From contig CM034304.1 in NCBI GenBank assembly GCA_019925795.1, forward strand, positions 20,538,228-20,602,227: DNA of 64,000 nucleotides, read 5' to 3'. This DNA comes from Dendrobium chrysotoxum. Its lineage: Eukaryota; Streptophyta; Magnoliopsida; Asparagales; Orchidaceae. The number at the start of each line of letters is the position of its first letter. Within the stretch, counting starts at the first letter, position 1. Positions 22,490 to 35,438 of the stretch are shown here, piece by piece. A program made the translations under genes and the position numbers. Under the pieces are notes generated by a model. That model did not search any database. It saw nothing but the letters and a program-made list of their open reading frames with translations, and was not told the DNA's origin.

Positions 22490-23800
22490 TAAAGTTGATC
22501 CTTAAAGAAGACTTAATCCTTGAATGAAAGTTGTTAAAAAAGAGATTCTTAAATAATTAGATGCTAGGATTATCTACCTAATTTCTGATAGTTCTTGGGT
22601 TATTCCCATTCATTGTGTTCCTAAAAAGGGAAGATTAACTGTCATATCCAAAGAACATAATAAATTACTACTCACTAGAACTGTCACGAGTTAGATGATT
22701 TATATTGACTATAGAAAACTAAATAAAGCAACCAAAAAGATCTTTTTCCTTTTCCATTTCTTGTTCAAATGCTTGATAGGTTGGCAGGGCATCCATTTTG
22801 TTGCTATTTAGATGGATATTCTGGTTATCATCAAATGTCTATTGCACCTGAGGATCAAGATAAAACTACTTTCACCAGTCCCTATAGAACTTTTGCTTTT
22901 AGGAGAATGCCTTTTAGTTTATGTAATGCTTCTGTTACTTTTCAATGTTGCATGATATCCTTTTTTCAAACTTAATTGAGCACGGTATTGAAATATTCAT
23001 GGATGATTTTTCTGTATTTTGCACTACAGTTTAATTCATGTTTAGAATAATTAACTATTTTTTTAAAAAGATGTGGTGAAACTAATTTAGTACTGGATTG
23101 GGAAAATGGTATTGTCTTAGAGCATAAGATATCTAGGAAAGGATTAGAAGTAGATATTGCAAAAATTTAGGTAATTGAAAAACATCATCCACCCAATTCT
23201 ATTAAGGGAATTAGAAGTTTCTTAGAACATGCTGGGTTTATAGAAGATTTATAAAGGATTTCTCTTAAATTTCTAAGCCTGAATGCCATTTTTTTAGAGA
23301 AAGATGTGCCTTTTATATTTGACTCTACATGTCATAAAGCTTTTAACACTCTTAAAACATCATTTGACTATTGCTCCTATTATTATTGCTCCTAGTTGAT
23401 CTTTACCTTTTGTAGTAATGTGTGATGCTAGTGATGTTACTATTGGTGATGTTCTGGGAATAAAGAGAGATAAGAAATTCCATGTTATTTTCTATGCTAG
23501 TAAAACATTAAATTCTGCACAATCTAATTATACAACCACTAAAAAAATTATTAGCTATTATTTTTTGCTTTTGATAAGTTAAGTTCTTATTTGATTGGGA
23601 CTAAGGTTATTGTTTACACTGATCATGCAGCCATCAAATATCTTATGACAAATAAAGACACCAAACCAAGATTAATTAGGTGGATTTTATTATTACAAGA
23701 ATTTGATGTAGAAATTTTTGATAAAAAGGGTACTAAAAATCAAATTGTTGATCATTTATATAGACTTGAACAACATACATTAATTGAGGTTAAAACTAAT
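22490..23800 (+). pseudogene. G1 reverse transcriptase and RNase H remnant
   Basis: Gypsy RT: SSWVIPIHCVPKKG near 22600, YSGYHQMSIAPEDQDKTTFT at 22810-22870, then FMDDFSVF near 23000, so the catalytic FMDD survives. RNase H: CDASD near 23420, FYASKTLNSAQSNYTT, and an open piece at 23591-23803 (YTDHAAIKYLM, RWILLLQEFDVEI). Stops and frameshifts separate these islands. Confidence 0.82.
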
Positions 23801-23859
23801 TGAAAATTCTCTAATGAACAATTATTTTCTCTTTAGATAACGAATCTCCATGGTATGCT

Positions 23860-25140
23860 GATATTATAAATTTTATTGTAAGTGGAATACTTCCTTATGA
23901 ATTATCTACATCTAAAAAAAGGATGTTTGTACATGATAATAAATCTTACTTTTGGGATGAACCCTATTTATTTAAATCTTGTAATGATCAAATCATACGA
24001 AGATGTGTTCCTGATGAGGAAATAATTTCCATTATTAGTGATTGTAATGATTCTAACTATGGGGGACATTTTAGCGGATTTAGAATTTCTTTTAAAATTC
24101 TTCAAGCTAGATTTTATTAACCTACCCTATTCAAGGATGTGAAGGAATATGTAAAAAGATGTGATCAATTCCAAAGGGAAGGTAGTATAACTAAAAGAAA
24201 TGAAATGCCAGTGCATTATGTTTTGGAAGTAGAAATATTGGACGTTCGGGGATTAGGCTTTATGGGACCCTTTATGTGATCACATGGAAACCAATATATT
24301 CTTATTGCTTTGGATAGTGTTTCTAAATGGATTGCAGGTGTGGAAACCTCTAAAGCTGATGCTCAAAGTGTGATTAATTTCTTAAAGAAAAAAAATATAT
24401 TTTTTAGATTTAAGATGCCAAGAGTTTTAATCTGTGATGGAGGAAGTCATTTTTGTAATAAAAGAATAGAAACTATCCTTAAGAATTTTAAGATTTTCTA
24501 TAGAATAGTTACTGCTTACCATCTCCAAACTAATGGGCAATCTGAAATTAACAACAAGAAAATCAAGAGGATATTGGAAAAAATTATCAGTTCTAATAGA
24601 AAAGATTGGGCAATTAAATTAAATGATGCATTATAAGTCTATAAAATTACTTTTAAAACTCCAATTGATATGACTATTTATAAATTAGTTTTTGGGAAAT
24701 CTTTACATCTTTCTGTGGAATTAGAGCATAAGGCATTTTGGGTAGTTAAAGAATTAAATTCAAATCTTGGAAGTGTCGAAGAAAAAAGACTTCTATAATT
24801 GAGTAAATTAAAATAAATTAGAAATGATGCTTATGAAAATGCAAGAGTTTTTAAGGAAAGAGTAATAAAATTGCATGATAAAAAAATTATTAAGAAAAAG
24901 TTCACTCTTGGTTAGGATGTTTTACTTTTTAATTCTAGACTTAAGCTATTCCTAGAAAAATTAAAATCTAGGTGGTCAGAGCCATTCACTATTATAAAAT
25001 ATTTTCCTATGGGACTGTAGAAATGCAAGATGAGAAGAGCTTACATATTTTTAATGTAAATGTTCATAAATTGAATCCTTATTTAGGAGGAGATATTGAT
25101 CAATTACAAAAAATAACTAAATTGGTTCATTCTAAAATGT
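23860..25140 (+). pseudogene. G1 integrase remnant
   Basis: Zinc-binding region: GGHFSG near 24065, and CDQFQ near 24160 where the second Cys has become Phe. Catalytic core: the first Asp is replaced by Gly (GLGFMGPF, expected DFMGPF), the second is intact (CDGGSHF, 24436), and the Glu is intact (GQSEINN). The longest open piece is 24310-24636. A broken C-terminal region (WSEPFTIIK) follows to about 25140. This copy could not catalyse integration. Confidence 0.82.
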
Positions 25141-26280
25141 AATGAATGGTATAGTCTGGTTGAAGACTTTAAACGTAGTGCTTCTGGGAGGCTACCCATG
25201 TATGTATGATGTTAGTCTTAGATATATTATCTCAATAATATGTCCTATTTTATTTTTAACACATATTTTATGTGCTTTTGTCACTCATATGAAAGCATGT
25301 GTTTGTAGTGTTTGTTTATATGTTTATTTACATATTAGCAAATTTCTTTAATGCTTAAATTATTATTATCCTCTCATTACTCTTAAATTTTGATTATTTA
25401 ATTAACCCTTATAAAAATGATAATTAAAAATTATAAACAATTAGGAAAATAATAAAACCCTGGATCCTAATTTGAAAGAACTCTGTTTATACTCTATAGG
25501 TTTGAAAATCTAATACTTAACTCATTCAACCGTTTGAACTATTATCCTAGTTTAAATTTATAAGTTATACCTTTATGATTTTAACTTTTAAATATTATAA
25601 GATGAATAATTAGTATTAAAAATTAGGCATGAGTAGATTAAAATTTGAAATCAAAGCTTACTAAAAGATAGAATTAGTAATCTCATCAAGTCCATACATT
25701 AAAATTATTAAAATCGTATGAGAATCCTAAAAGTAGAAGCTTATATTCAAAATCGTTAATTATTTACTCCATAAAAGAAAAGAAAAGAAAATGAACTACA
25801 AATTTTTCTTGAAAGGAAAAAAGAAATGAAAATTTTCAAAAAAAATGATGAGAATATTCAAAAATTAGTATCAATGAAAGCTTAAAGATTAGAAATACAA
25901 TTTTATATAAAAATTATAAAGGATAATATGCAGGAGCTAATACAAGGATGGTGAATAAATCAAAGTACAATTTTAACTATAACCATATCTAATTATTAAC
26001 ACTATATTATTCACTTCAACATTTAAAAGGTAATAATTAAATCTATAACCTATAATTTTAATTTAGGTAATTACAAGAATGATTGATCAAGTTTAAATAT
26101 TTGTATTTTTCCAAACTAGAAGTATAACTTTGATTCATTTTTACTAATTTTAGATAGTGATGTACTATCCTACATTGTAGTAATTTTAGATTGCCACTTA
26201 TTATTTTGGTTAATCACTAAGTCAAAATTACAAGCTTTTATTTGCTTGAGGACAAGAAAGAGCTTAAGCTTGGGAGGATT
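25141..26280 (+). other. G1 untranslated tail and polypurine tract
   Basis: No coding sequence supported. It ends with AGCTTAAGCTTGGGAGGATT, whose purine-rich end directly precedes the LTR start and is the likely PPT. Athila elements often carry an env-like ORF here; none is readable. Confidence 0.6.
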
Positions 26281-27970
26281 TGATATGTGTAAATAATGTT
26301 ATATTTTATGTGTTAATTTGTTAGTGAAAATATGTTATTTTAGTTTTTTTTGTGTAAAAAAATATAAAAAAGGGAAAAATTTTCAAGTATGGCACAAGCA
26401 CGCAACGTCGAACATAATACCATCACAACGCAATTATTGGCACCACTAGAGTGCCCAAAAATGGACATGGCATGCCCAGTTTCTATTTGACAGCACCACA
26501 ACATTAGAGGAGTCAGTGCTGTAAATCCCAGCCAACTGTCCTAGTGCCCCAACATCGGAGGAGTCAACACTACAAAACCTAGTCTCTGTCTGTACATTAT
26601 CGCGATGTCAAATTCTAGTGCCGCTGAGTTAAAGGAGTGTAATATGGACTTCACAGCACTCAAATATCAGTAGCACCATAGCGCTACAGATGTAACTGTT
26701 TAAGCCATGATCTACCATGAAAGTCACGCATCAATTCATTAAATAGTGGGTCCATATCAGCAAGCACCGCAATGGAGAAAACCTTTCAGCATTACAGTGT
26801 TAGTTCATTTTATGGGCGTCGTAGCGCAAGTGTCTCGAGCGTCGCTATGTTAGAATCCATTTTTTTATTTTTTTATAAATAGTATGTTTGTTATGTTAGT
26901 TAGAGAGATCAGTAACTTAGTGAAGTTTAGACTTTAAAGTGTCTCTTCGAAATTTTCTAAAGAGTGATAACTTAGGGAATTTAGGGAGCACTAAATCCAC
27001 TTCTTTAGAGTATTTGGTCAGTGTTTGTGGAAGTAATTATGTAAGTTTAAGAAGGAGTGTAGAGGAGAATGTTGAACCATTTGGTGATATCTTTTTTTTA
27101 TACTTTCTTTCTTATATGTTATTAATGAAAATGAGTTTACTCTAATTGTTCTTTATGGTTGGTTAATTCCCAATGTTTTAGATTGATTGTGTGAATTAAA
27201 TGTGGAATACTAATGATTTTTATTAATCTTTAAATTAATGATATGATGTTTCTAATACAAATTGCCTTCATTTAATGCATATAGTGGCCATATGTATTGT
27301 TAATATCAGGTGTAATGTGGAGCGTAGGAATAGGAAAGCAGATACAACCAGGTATATTGGATTAGTATGATACAAGCATAGGCACAACACTTTTCATCTA
27401 TCAAATTTATAAAGATAAATTGTCATGAGGGGGTGATTAATAGTATATTCTTTACTTACTCTTCTAAAATTTTCATAGGGTGACATACTATGGGAGTTTA
27501 GAGTGATAATGAGAGTGGAATACGTTAAACCTATCCTTTATCTCATCACGCTTGACTTAGCAGTCGATGATGCTTATGTTCATAATAACATCACATTTTT
27601 AAGAGAATCAATACAAAATATATTAATTTTATATTTCATCAATCCAAAACATTTTATTGATATAAGGGTTCCATTACTTTGTTATTAATTTTACTGAAGT
27701 GATTGAATCTCCACGAAAACTTATTTTTATTGAGTAAGATAATTATTTTAGTTGAAGTAGATAGTACTAGTATTTGTAAGTAAATAATCTTCCTCGTGAA
27801 ATTGATCCTCTACTCTATCACTATATTACTTAATTTAGTACGTATACTTATGCATATTAAGTTGGGGTTTTTTTATAATATTTTATATCAAAAAAAACTT
27901 AAGCATTATTTAGAGATTGATATAGCCCTAAATCATATTCACAATTCTCTAGGTTACTCCACTGCTCCCA
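26281..27970 (+). repeat. G1 3' LTR
   Basis: About 1.69 kb, from TGATATGTGTAAATAATG to CTGCTCCCA (TG...CA). It contains a less AT-rich, CpG-bearing segment at 26390-26850, within which a diverged unit with the core AGTGCC...GGAGT recurs near 26492, 26543 and 26617. The next five bases (TCTGA) would be the target duplication, but the partner at the 5' end is lost. Confidence 0.82.
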
Positions 27971-28680
27971 TCTGATAACTGCTAAGCTTTTATTACTGTC
28001 TAGTGCTTTATTATTTTATATTTAACTATTTTTAAATACTCTAAAAAACATTTAATAAAAGAATTTAGAAATTTTGATCAATTTGAATGGCCAACTAAGT
28101 TATTGTAGCTCATTATGGTTTTGCTTCTAGTTTTTAGGGTTTGGAAAAGGGAAGGAGCTTGTTGACTAGCTGTCTATAGTTTAGTATCTGATCAAAGTTG
28201 ATAGGTATTTCTTTTGTTAATTTTTTCCAATTATGGAAAATTTATTATTCAGTACTGTAGCCATGTACTATTGTGTAAATGCATTTTGATGAAATGAAAA
28301 CAATCTTATGGATGAATTTACTTTTAGTGCTTGAATATTTTAGTAGCTTTGTAGTTTATTATTTATTTAAAATAAAATTTGAAAGAGAATCTAAAATATT
28401 CTGAAACTAGATCTTGAGATTTGCCTATCATAACTCAACATGATAGGACCTATCCTAGTTAGGTTGGGTTGTGACAAATAAATAGTGTAATAATATAGAA
28501 GAAGATAGCTCAAATATCATAATTAACAGGAATATATTCTTTATCCACTTTAACTTATATTGCAATAATAAATAACCATGCAAATTAAAATATGTCTAAT
28601 ACGAACAAAAATAAGAATAAACCAACAATTATTCAAGTAATATAAAATGAATAAAGAGATAACATTCCACTATCTTAGGC
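27971..28680. other. Non-coding stretch, no gene seen
   Basis: AT-rich DNA. The segment near 28430-28475 ends in GGTTGGGTTGTGACA, which resembles the 3' end of a chromovirus-type LTR, but no PBS or matching partner is present. No ORF of note. Confidence 0.4.
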
Positions 28681-28683
28681 AAT

Positions 28684-29180
28684 GGCATCAAAAACTTGAT
28701 GTCAACCTTAGCACTTTATATCAATTTTGGTTTTTCCTTAGAAGCTACATAAGTGGACCTGTTGTGTCAAGCAATACGAAGGTGAGTTGAGTAAAGTTCC
28801 CATGAGGATAAGTATGATCTAAATATAACTCTATTACTACTTTTATGAACTGCTCAATTATCTTATTACAAATATTAGAAGGAGGTACTAATGTTAGTAA
28901 ACAACTAGGATTATCAGAATGGAATTCTATGTTTAAGATACTTTGAACTTATGATAGTTAAGAATTCATGTTTTCAAAGATTGATCTTCTAATTATTTGT
29001 TGTCAATCAAAGCATATATAACTCCTCATCTTTATTGAGATTGTTAGAGTTTTCAGCAAAAAAACACTTCACTGTGATTGTTCTATCTCCTTAATAATCC
29101 TAGAGCTCTATCCACCATATGTCTATGCATGGTAAAACTTTGTTATATTTCCCTATTTGATTCCCCTATACCTCCATCAA
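28684..29180 (-). repeat. Decayed gypsy PBS and LTR fragment, minus strand
   Basis: The plus strand GGCAATGGCATCAAAAACTTG (about 28680-28700) is a decayed complement of the Tat/Athila-type LTR/PBS junction CAAGTTTTTGGCGCCGTTGCC. The following sequence, to the E3 break at 29181, would be the end of that element's LTR. No coding part of the element is present on the left. Confidence 0.4.
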
Positions 29181-30240
29181 GGAGATTAAGGACTGTCCTA
29201 TGAATTGACATATTCTAGAAGTGCTTTTTTTATCAACACAACATCATGCAAGATTTGAATCAGAATATCCTATGATTTTGAAGGAGGTGCTATGCCTAGG
29301 ATACCAGATTCCTAAGTCTTAGGTTCCTAAGATATATCTAAGGATTCTCTAAACAAGCAGTCAAATGGGACTCTTTTTGGATCAACCTTAAATCTAGCAC
29401 AGAGATAAATACTAAATATAATATTAGCTCTACTAGTAGTCAAGTAAAGAAGTGATCCAATTATTCCTCTCTATTTCTTTTGATCAATAGATTTTCTATT
29501 TGAATCCTTATCTAACTGAACAGTGAAACTCATGTGAGTGTTGATTGGCTTGGCTTTATCTATTTTATATTTCTTAAGGATGTCCTTCATATATTATGAT
29601 TGATTAAGGAAAGTTCCATCATCCTTCTACCTTATGCTAAATCCAAGAAAGTAGATCAATTCTCCCAGCGTACTCATTTCAAACTCATTACTCATCCTTT
29701 TTGAAAATTCATCACATAGATTTTTATTAGAAGATCCAAACAGAATATCATCAACATAAATTTGGATAATTAGTAGTTTATCTCCTACCTTTTTTAAAAA
29801 TAGGGCGGTGTCTACACTCCCCTTATCAAAGGTTCTTTCCAGTAAGAATGTGCTTAGCCTTTCATTCCATGCCCTGAATGCTTGTTTCAGTCCATATAAT
29901 GCCTTTTTAATTTGAACACATGATTAGGAAATTATAAATTTAAAAACCTGGGGGTTGTTCAATATTCACATCTTCTTTTATTACCCCATTCGAAAAGGCA
30001 CTGTTGCATCCATTTGGTATAGTTTGAATCCCTTAAAATAAGCAAATGCTAGTAGCACCCTAATGGCTTCTAATTTAGCTACAGGAGCAAAGGTCTCTTT
30101 AAAGTCAATTCCTTCTATCTGGTTATACTCCTTATCCACTAATCTTGCCTTATTTCTCACTATCACACTAGAATCATTCATTGTATTCTTGAAAACCCAT
30201 TTAGTTCAAACCGCACTCTGGCTCTTAGTTTTTTTAACTA
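29181..30240 (-). pseudogene. E3 reverse transcriptase and start of RNase H
   Basis: RT: open at 30181-29981 (KEYNQIEGIDFKETFAPVAK, AFAYFKGFKLYQMD) and readable onward in other frames. The catalytic box at 29747-29758 is an intact YVDD. The linker to RNase H is recognisable to 29181, where the element is cut. Several stops. Confidence 0.82.
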
Positions 30241-30315
30241 GCTCCCAAACACCATTCTCACAAATTAATTTAACTCTTCTTACATGGCTAGGATCCAAAA
30301 TTTATCAGATAGGGC

Positions 30316-31345
30316 TTAATTTATGTTGGTGGGTTCAATTACTGAGTTGAAGATAGAGTGGTTAACTTTTTGTTTAAATCCATGCCTAGTTCTAACACCT
30401 TCAGATGGGTCTCCTAAAATTAATTCTTTAGGATGACTTGAAGAATATCTCCATTCTCTAGATAGTGTGTTTTTAGGTTCTACCCTTTCCTCCAGATTTA
30501 TATATTCTACACCTTGGGTAACTTCTACTACTTCTTCTTCCTCCACCCTAGACCCTCTAGAATTATCAGATTCAATAAAAATAACATGAGTGGTCTCCTC
30601 TACTATCAGTGTCCTTTTATTGAAGACTCTATAGGATTTTAAAACTTTTTAGTAACCTAGGAATACCCTTTCATCAAATTTTCGATCAAACTTTCCTAGA
30701 TGAGACTTCCCATTATTAAGAATAAACACTTTACACCTAAAGACATGGAGGTGAGAGAGGTTGGGTGTCCTACCCTTAAGGATTTCATAGGATGTCTTAT
30801 TTAGCTTGGATCTAACATTAACCCTATTTCGAACATAACAGGCTCTATTCACCACATCTACCCAGAAGTGTTTAGGAAGTGAGTATTTAGCTAACATAGC
30901 TCTAGCAGCTTCTACCAGGGTCTTGTTCTTTCTTTCAGCTATCTCGTTCTGTTGAGGGGGCCTAGGAGCTAAAAAATTATGATATATCCCTTGCTCCTTA
31001 CAGTAATATTCAAAATTTTTTTTTTAAATTATTTACTATGATCACTAAGAATGGTTAAGATTTCACAACCTATTTTCCTCTGAATCCAAGTGAAAAAAAA
31101 ATCTAAACTCCTCGAATGATTCACTTTTATGAGACATGAATCTAACCCAAGTAAACCTCAAATATTCATCAATAATTACATACCCAAAGACTTTTCTCCT
31201 AGGCTTGCAGTGCTAACAGGTCCAAAGAGATCCATATGAAGGAATTCTAATAGTTTGCTAGTGATAATGTCTTTGATTGAGTAAAAGGAGGATTTGACTT
31301 GTTTTCCTAATTAATAGGCATCACATAGGTGGTCCTTAGTGAACT
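30316..31345 (-). pseudogene. E3 integrase and linker
   Basis: The C-terminal integrase part is open at 30897-30649 (LAKYSLPKHFWVDVVNRACY, LLHVFR-type segment, KFDRKFDERVFLGY). The upstream core up to about 31345 is readable in pieces, including the region of the first catalytic Asp. The acidic linker before RT is open at 30546-30316 (EEEEVVEVTQGVEY). Confidence 0.78.
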
Positions 31346-31559
31346 CTAGTTTGGGAATTCCTCACACTAAGTCTTTTTGGGTGATTTTTCTAAGGCTTTT
31401 TATGCTTGCATGACATAATCTTCTATGTCATAACCAGAATTCATCAATAATTATTTTTAAGCAAAAAAGTAGTATCAAATTTAATGCAATTAAGATCAAG
31501 CATGTAGACATTATTGATGCTCCTTCCCTACAAAATAGTTTTGTTATTTAGGCTTATTA

Positions 31560-31870
31560 TGAAATAGGTTGACAAAAATTTTATACTGAAGCCTTTATCA
31601 CAGAGCTAGTTGATGCTGAGCAGATTATGTTTCAAGCCATCTACAAGTAAAATATTTTTAATGATGAAATTTTTTGAATTGCCAATTATACCTGAGTCCA
31701 CCACTCTCCTAATGGTATTATCTCTAAGTGTCACCTTGCCTCCTGCCCTGGCCTCCAGTAAAATGAATTGATTTGCATCTTCAGTTATGTGCCTTGAACA
31801 TCCGTTGCCCAGGTACCACATGCTCTCACAAGATCTTTTATAAGAGCACTCCTACAAAATTAGCAGATAT
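31560..31870 (-). pseudogene. E3 protease, active site lost
   Basis: Open at 31821-31606. The active-site segment WYLDSGCSRH of the family reads WYLGNGCSRH here: the catalytic Asp is Gly and the Ser is Asn. Downstream GGKVTLRDN and LVDGLKHNLLS follow as in E5. The protease of this copy is dead. Confidence 0.8.
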
Positions 31871-32479
31871 CAAATTTGGGAACCCAAATAAGTTTGGCTC
31901 CCTTCTTATGGAAAGAAGAATGAAATGCATGCATGCTATGCTATGAATTTTGAAATTTTGGTCTCCACACAAAATGTGTTCTATGGTGACTGGTGCAAGT
32001 GTAGGAGATGTGTCCTAGGATAAGAAAAATGCCTAACACCAGGAAAATGATTAACTAATCTATTTAGGTTATGGTGCCTCTTTGTAGGTTTGAATGATGC
32101 ATGCTTTGATGAAGGTTTTTGAGATTCTTTAAGTGAAGGTGGTTTTTTATTTTCCTTAAAAGCAATTAATTCATCTTTCAAAAACTTGTTTACACTTTCA
32201 AGAATTAAATTTTCTTCTTTCAATACATGCTTCTCATTATCAAATTGTGATGCAACAGTTCCTAATTCTTTGAATGCATTTTCTAATTCAATGTGTGATT
32301 TTTTTAAGGAATCATGCTCATCAATGAATTTAGAATGCTTCTAATTTAAGATATTAAATTCATCTAACAAAGCCATGTGATTGCTATCCATAATGGAGTG
32401 ATCTTTCCTTAAGCATTCATACTCTTTCTATAGAATTAAAAAATAAGATTTGAGGCTTGCATGTAACTTTTTAAGCTTC

Positions 32480-33660
32480 TTATATGAGAATGAATTTTTT
32501 TAAAAACTTTAAATAATTAATCATAAGTCAGCTCACATACCTCCTCTTGATCAGAATGATCAAGATGGTCATCTACCATTAAGCACAGGTTGGTTACCTC
32601 CTCTTCCACTTCAGTTTTAGAAGAGTCTGATCCGAAGTCTACCTAGAATGCTTTTTGATTCCTTTGCTTGCCCTTTTTAAATTTAGGCTTTTCTTTACCC
32701 TTCTTCTTACTTGGGCGAGCTTTAAGAGTTGGGCAATCAGATCTCAGGTGCCCTGGCTTCCTGTATTCAAAACATATAATATTATAAGAAACTTTAGAAT
32801 TCTTACCAGTCTTACCTTTGTTCCATTTCTGATGATGCTTTTGCGTTCTCTTTAGAAAGCTTTTAAATTGCCTAGTCATCAAAGCTATGTCATCATCATC
32901 TTGTCCAGAAGAGTCACTGTTAGATTCATTAGCCTTTAAGGCTATAGTTTTCTCTTTCTTTTTTTACCTACATCAAGTTGCCTTTGAATCACTTCTTGCT
33001 CATAAGTAATGAGTGACCCAGTAAGTTATTAATGGAATAAACATTCAGATCTTTAGATTCAGTAATCGCAATAATTTTTGCATCATAGGAAGAAGGTAAA
33101 CATCATAAAATCTTGTTAACTTTTTTAAAGTTTGTAAGCTCTCTTCCGAAGGCATGTAGAGAAGTAATAATCTGGGTAAACCTAGTATACAATTGATAAA
33201 TAAATTCACTAGATTTCAAGTGAAAAAGTTCATAATCGTGAAGCAGAATGTTCAGCTTAGATTATTTCACTTTATTTGTTCCTTCATAAGTAATGCCGAG
33301 TTTGTCCAAATCTCTTTACCAGTTGAAAAGAAACATGCATATAATCTTTAGATTTTAAAACACAAAAAAAAAGTTCTAACATTTAGCATTCGGTTGGGCT
33401 AAATCTTTATCATCTATAATCCATTCAGCAAAAGGTATTTTAGTTTTTATGCCATTTACTAATCTAAAAGGTATAGAATATCCTTCTAGAACTAACATCC
33501 ACATGTGATATTCAATTGAATATAAAAGGTGGACATGCAAATTTTCCAAAAATTAAAAGGAATATTATCAAATAATGGTGGTTCTGTAATTGAATATCCT
33601 TTTGCAGTATTATAATTACCAAAATTAGCCATAGATCTCTTTTAAAAAGTTTTTCAAAAC
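32480..33660 (-). pseudogene. E3 gag remnant
   Basis: The UBN2-type capsid region is readable in pieces at 33640-32890. The open part 32882-32643 has the nucleocapsid region with CX2C-H-C zinc-knuckle spacing, but its second Cys is Tyr (CFEYRKPGHLRSDC), followed by a Lys-rich tail. A Ser/Lys-rich spacer with a possible second knuckle lies at 32223-31981. Confidence 0.75.
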
Positions 33661-33676
33661 TTAATTTATGAATCTC

Positions 33677-33688
33677 GCTCTGATACCA
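33677..33688 (-). other. E3 primer binding site (initiator-Met tRNA type)
   Basis: The plus strand GCTCTGATACCA is the exact complement of TGGTATCAGAGC, the usual copia PBS. Two bases (CT) separate it from the LTR, whose minus-strand end reads CTTTCA. This junction fixes the LTR end for the family. Confidence 0.92.
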
Positions 33689-33690
33689 CT

Positions 33691-35438
33691 TGAAAGTTTG
33701 TGAGGGTTGCTAAACCCTAAAGAACTAGTCCATAGGCTAACTAAGAGGGGACAGGAGGTGAATTGGTTGTTTTTAAAAATTCTTTAACAAAATGAGATAA
33801 TTAAAACCCCTTAATGCGGAAGAAGCTTAGTTTCATAATAACAAAAATTTTAGAGATTTCTAACACAGAATAATTCACAAAAAAAGGCAGAAATTAAATG
33901 CAGAAAAAATAATCAGAAAGAACACATCATATTTATAGTGGTTCGGTCAACTTAACCTACATCCACTCCCCGAAAAACCTCCTTTCCAGGTATTGAACTA
34001 AGAGTAGTGTCTCCCCTTTTGCCCCCACAGCAAGGTGGAGATGCCCTTACTAAATCTTTCAACCGACCCGGTGAGGCAGAGTTCCTTGAATCCTTTTACT
34101 CCCCTTCAGAGTAGGATGAGAACCAAAAAATCCTTTTACTCCCTCTTAGAGTAGGCAGAGAACCTTGGAATCCTTTTACTCACACCTAGAGTAAGTAGAG
34201 AACCGAGATCTGATGCTGATAAAAATCTCCCCCAAAGCCACCATGGAACCAAACAAGCAGCTTGATAAAGATGGTGGAAACCTTGCTTGGAGCAACCTTT
34301 GTGAATCCCTCACAACTCCCCCTCATAAGGATTTCTCTCTCGCCCAAGCTCTCTCTCTCTCTTCCTTCTCAAGCTCTCTCTCAAGAAGACTAAACAACAA
34401 AAGACTATCTCAAGGGTAATAAGAGAGCCTAAATAGAGAACCTTCAAAAAAGCTCTAATTTTTAATATGGCGATATTGATCGTTCAGTATGATCATAAGG
34501 TCATCCTATACGATTACTATAAAATAGCCTTTTAGCCAGTATGATCAACATTGCATTGTACGATTAGTTTAAGTATTTGTGAAGATTGTCTAGTATGATT
34601 TTGCAATCATCTGGGATGATTAGTTCAAAATACTGTATTGATTATCCAATACGATATGGGATGATGATCCGCGATTAAAATATCATCCCATAAATCTTTC
34701 AGGATTTCCAGTATGATCTCTTGTATGATTAAAAGAAAATTATAGTTTTCATCTTGGACAATGGGGGATCATCCCATGAAATATCAAAGATCATCAAGGA
34801 TGATCTTCATATATCATCCTATATGATCTAATCGATCAATCTAACCATAATTAGTCTCTTAATTATAGAATCAATGTAGGCTTGATTGTCATAAATCATC
34901 CAGGATGATATATATCATCCTATATGATTAGAACAAAAATAAAAGATTTAAATATTACTTAAATTATGATTGGCGACTATTTTTCATGTCTATAACTGAT
35001 CATCTTGGACGATCTGAATCATCTAGTTTGATTAGTTAATTAATCTCATTTAATAATGTGTGCCCTAATTAGGGTTTTTTGTATAACTGATCGTCTAGAG
35101 CGATTTAAATTATACTGTTTGATTAGTTCAAAAATAAAAAAAAATTCTAACTCACTAACTCACCCCCTTGAGTGTGTGTGAGCAAGGTTACCTTGCTTGT
35201 GGTCCACCAGATACATGACTTGACTCAAGAAAGGCAAAACAAACATTAAAATTAAAATTACAGATAGACTCAATCCTACTCTACCTGATCTTGAGTTGAT
35301 TGGCATTGCAAGTGAATTTGTGGACCTGAAGGTTAGTAAGTAGGGAAAATAAAATAGATATGCAATAATTGCACTAGTAAAGAACCAATAATATTTGTTA
35401 TCATCAAAATCAAAGTATTTAGGCACAGATTTGCAATA
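33691..35438 (-). repeat. E3 5' LTR, complete
   Basis: About 1.75 kb. On the minus strand it runs from TATTGCAAATCTG (35438) to CTTTCA (33691). U3 contains a TG tract at 35171-35180 and a dense field of GATCATCCTATATGATC-like palindromes from about 34480 to 35120. The probable core promoter is CTATTTAGG near 34425-34435. A CT-rich R region (34320-34390) and a 40-bp minisatellite follow. It is the only complete LTR of this family without a partner. Confidence 0.88.
34081..34206 (-). repeat. E3 LTR 40-bp minisatellite
   Basis: Three units, each containing GAATCCTTTTACTC and ending in AGAGAACC on the plus strand, with a period of about 40 bases. On the minus strand the unit starts GGTTCTCTGCC like the 39-bp units of E5. 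Confidence 0.75.

Larger units (their letters stand above)
19226..27970 (+). mobile_element. G1: Athila-like Ty3/gypsy retrotransposon, degenerate
   Basis: Order: truncated 5' LTR, PBS, gag, protease, RT, RNase H, integrase, untranslated tail, PPT, full 3' LTR. Integrase after RNase H defines gypsy. The gag (DPNLHLACFLEIYATFKYNG, in pieces), the protease tail (ILGRPFLAS) and the integrase (SHFCNK) are typical of the Athila lineage of non-chromoviral elements. I see no env-like ORF in the 1.1 kb after integrase. Coding capacity is destroyed throughout. Confidence 0.85.
29181..35438 (-). mobile_element. E3: SIRE-like copia element lacking its 3' end, minus strand
   Basis: Read right to left: complete 5' LTR, intact initiator-Met PBS, gag, protease, integrase, RT, and the first residues of RNase H, ending abruptly at 29181 (just after QFIGQSLIS in the RNase H). 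The 3'-UTR, PPT and 3' LTR are missing, so presence of an aORF cannot be judged. It has the best preserved PBS of the five copies. Confidence 0.85.

Noticed and set aside
28080..28320. Segment resembling an mRNA 3'-UTR (possible retrogene tail)
   Set aside because: No coding part, poly(A) tract or target duplication adjoins it.
28430..28475. Chromovirus-like LTR end GGTTGGGTTGTGACA
   Set aside because: No PBS follows and no LTR start or partner was found, so only mentioned within the non-coding stretch.
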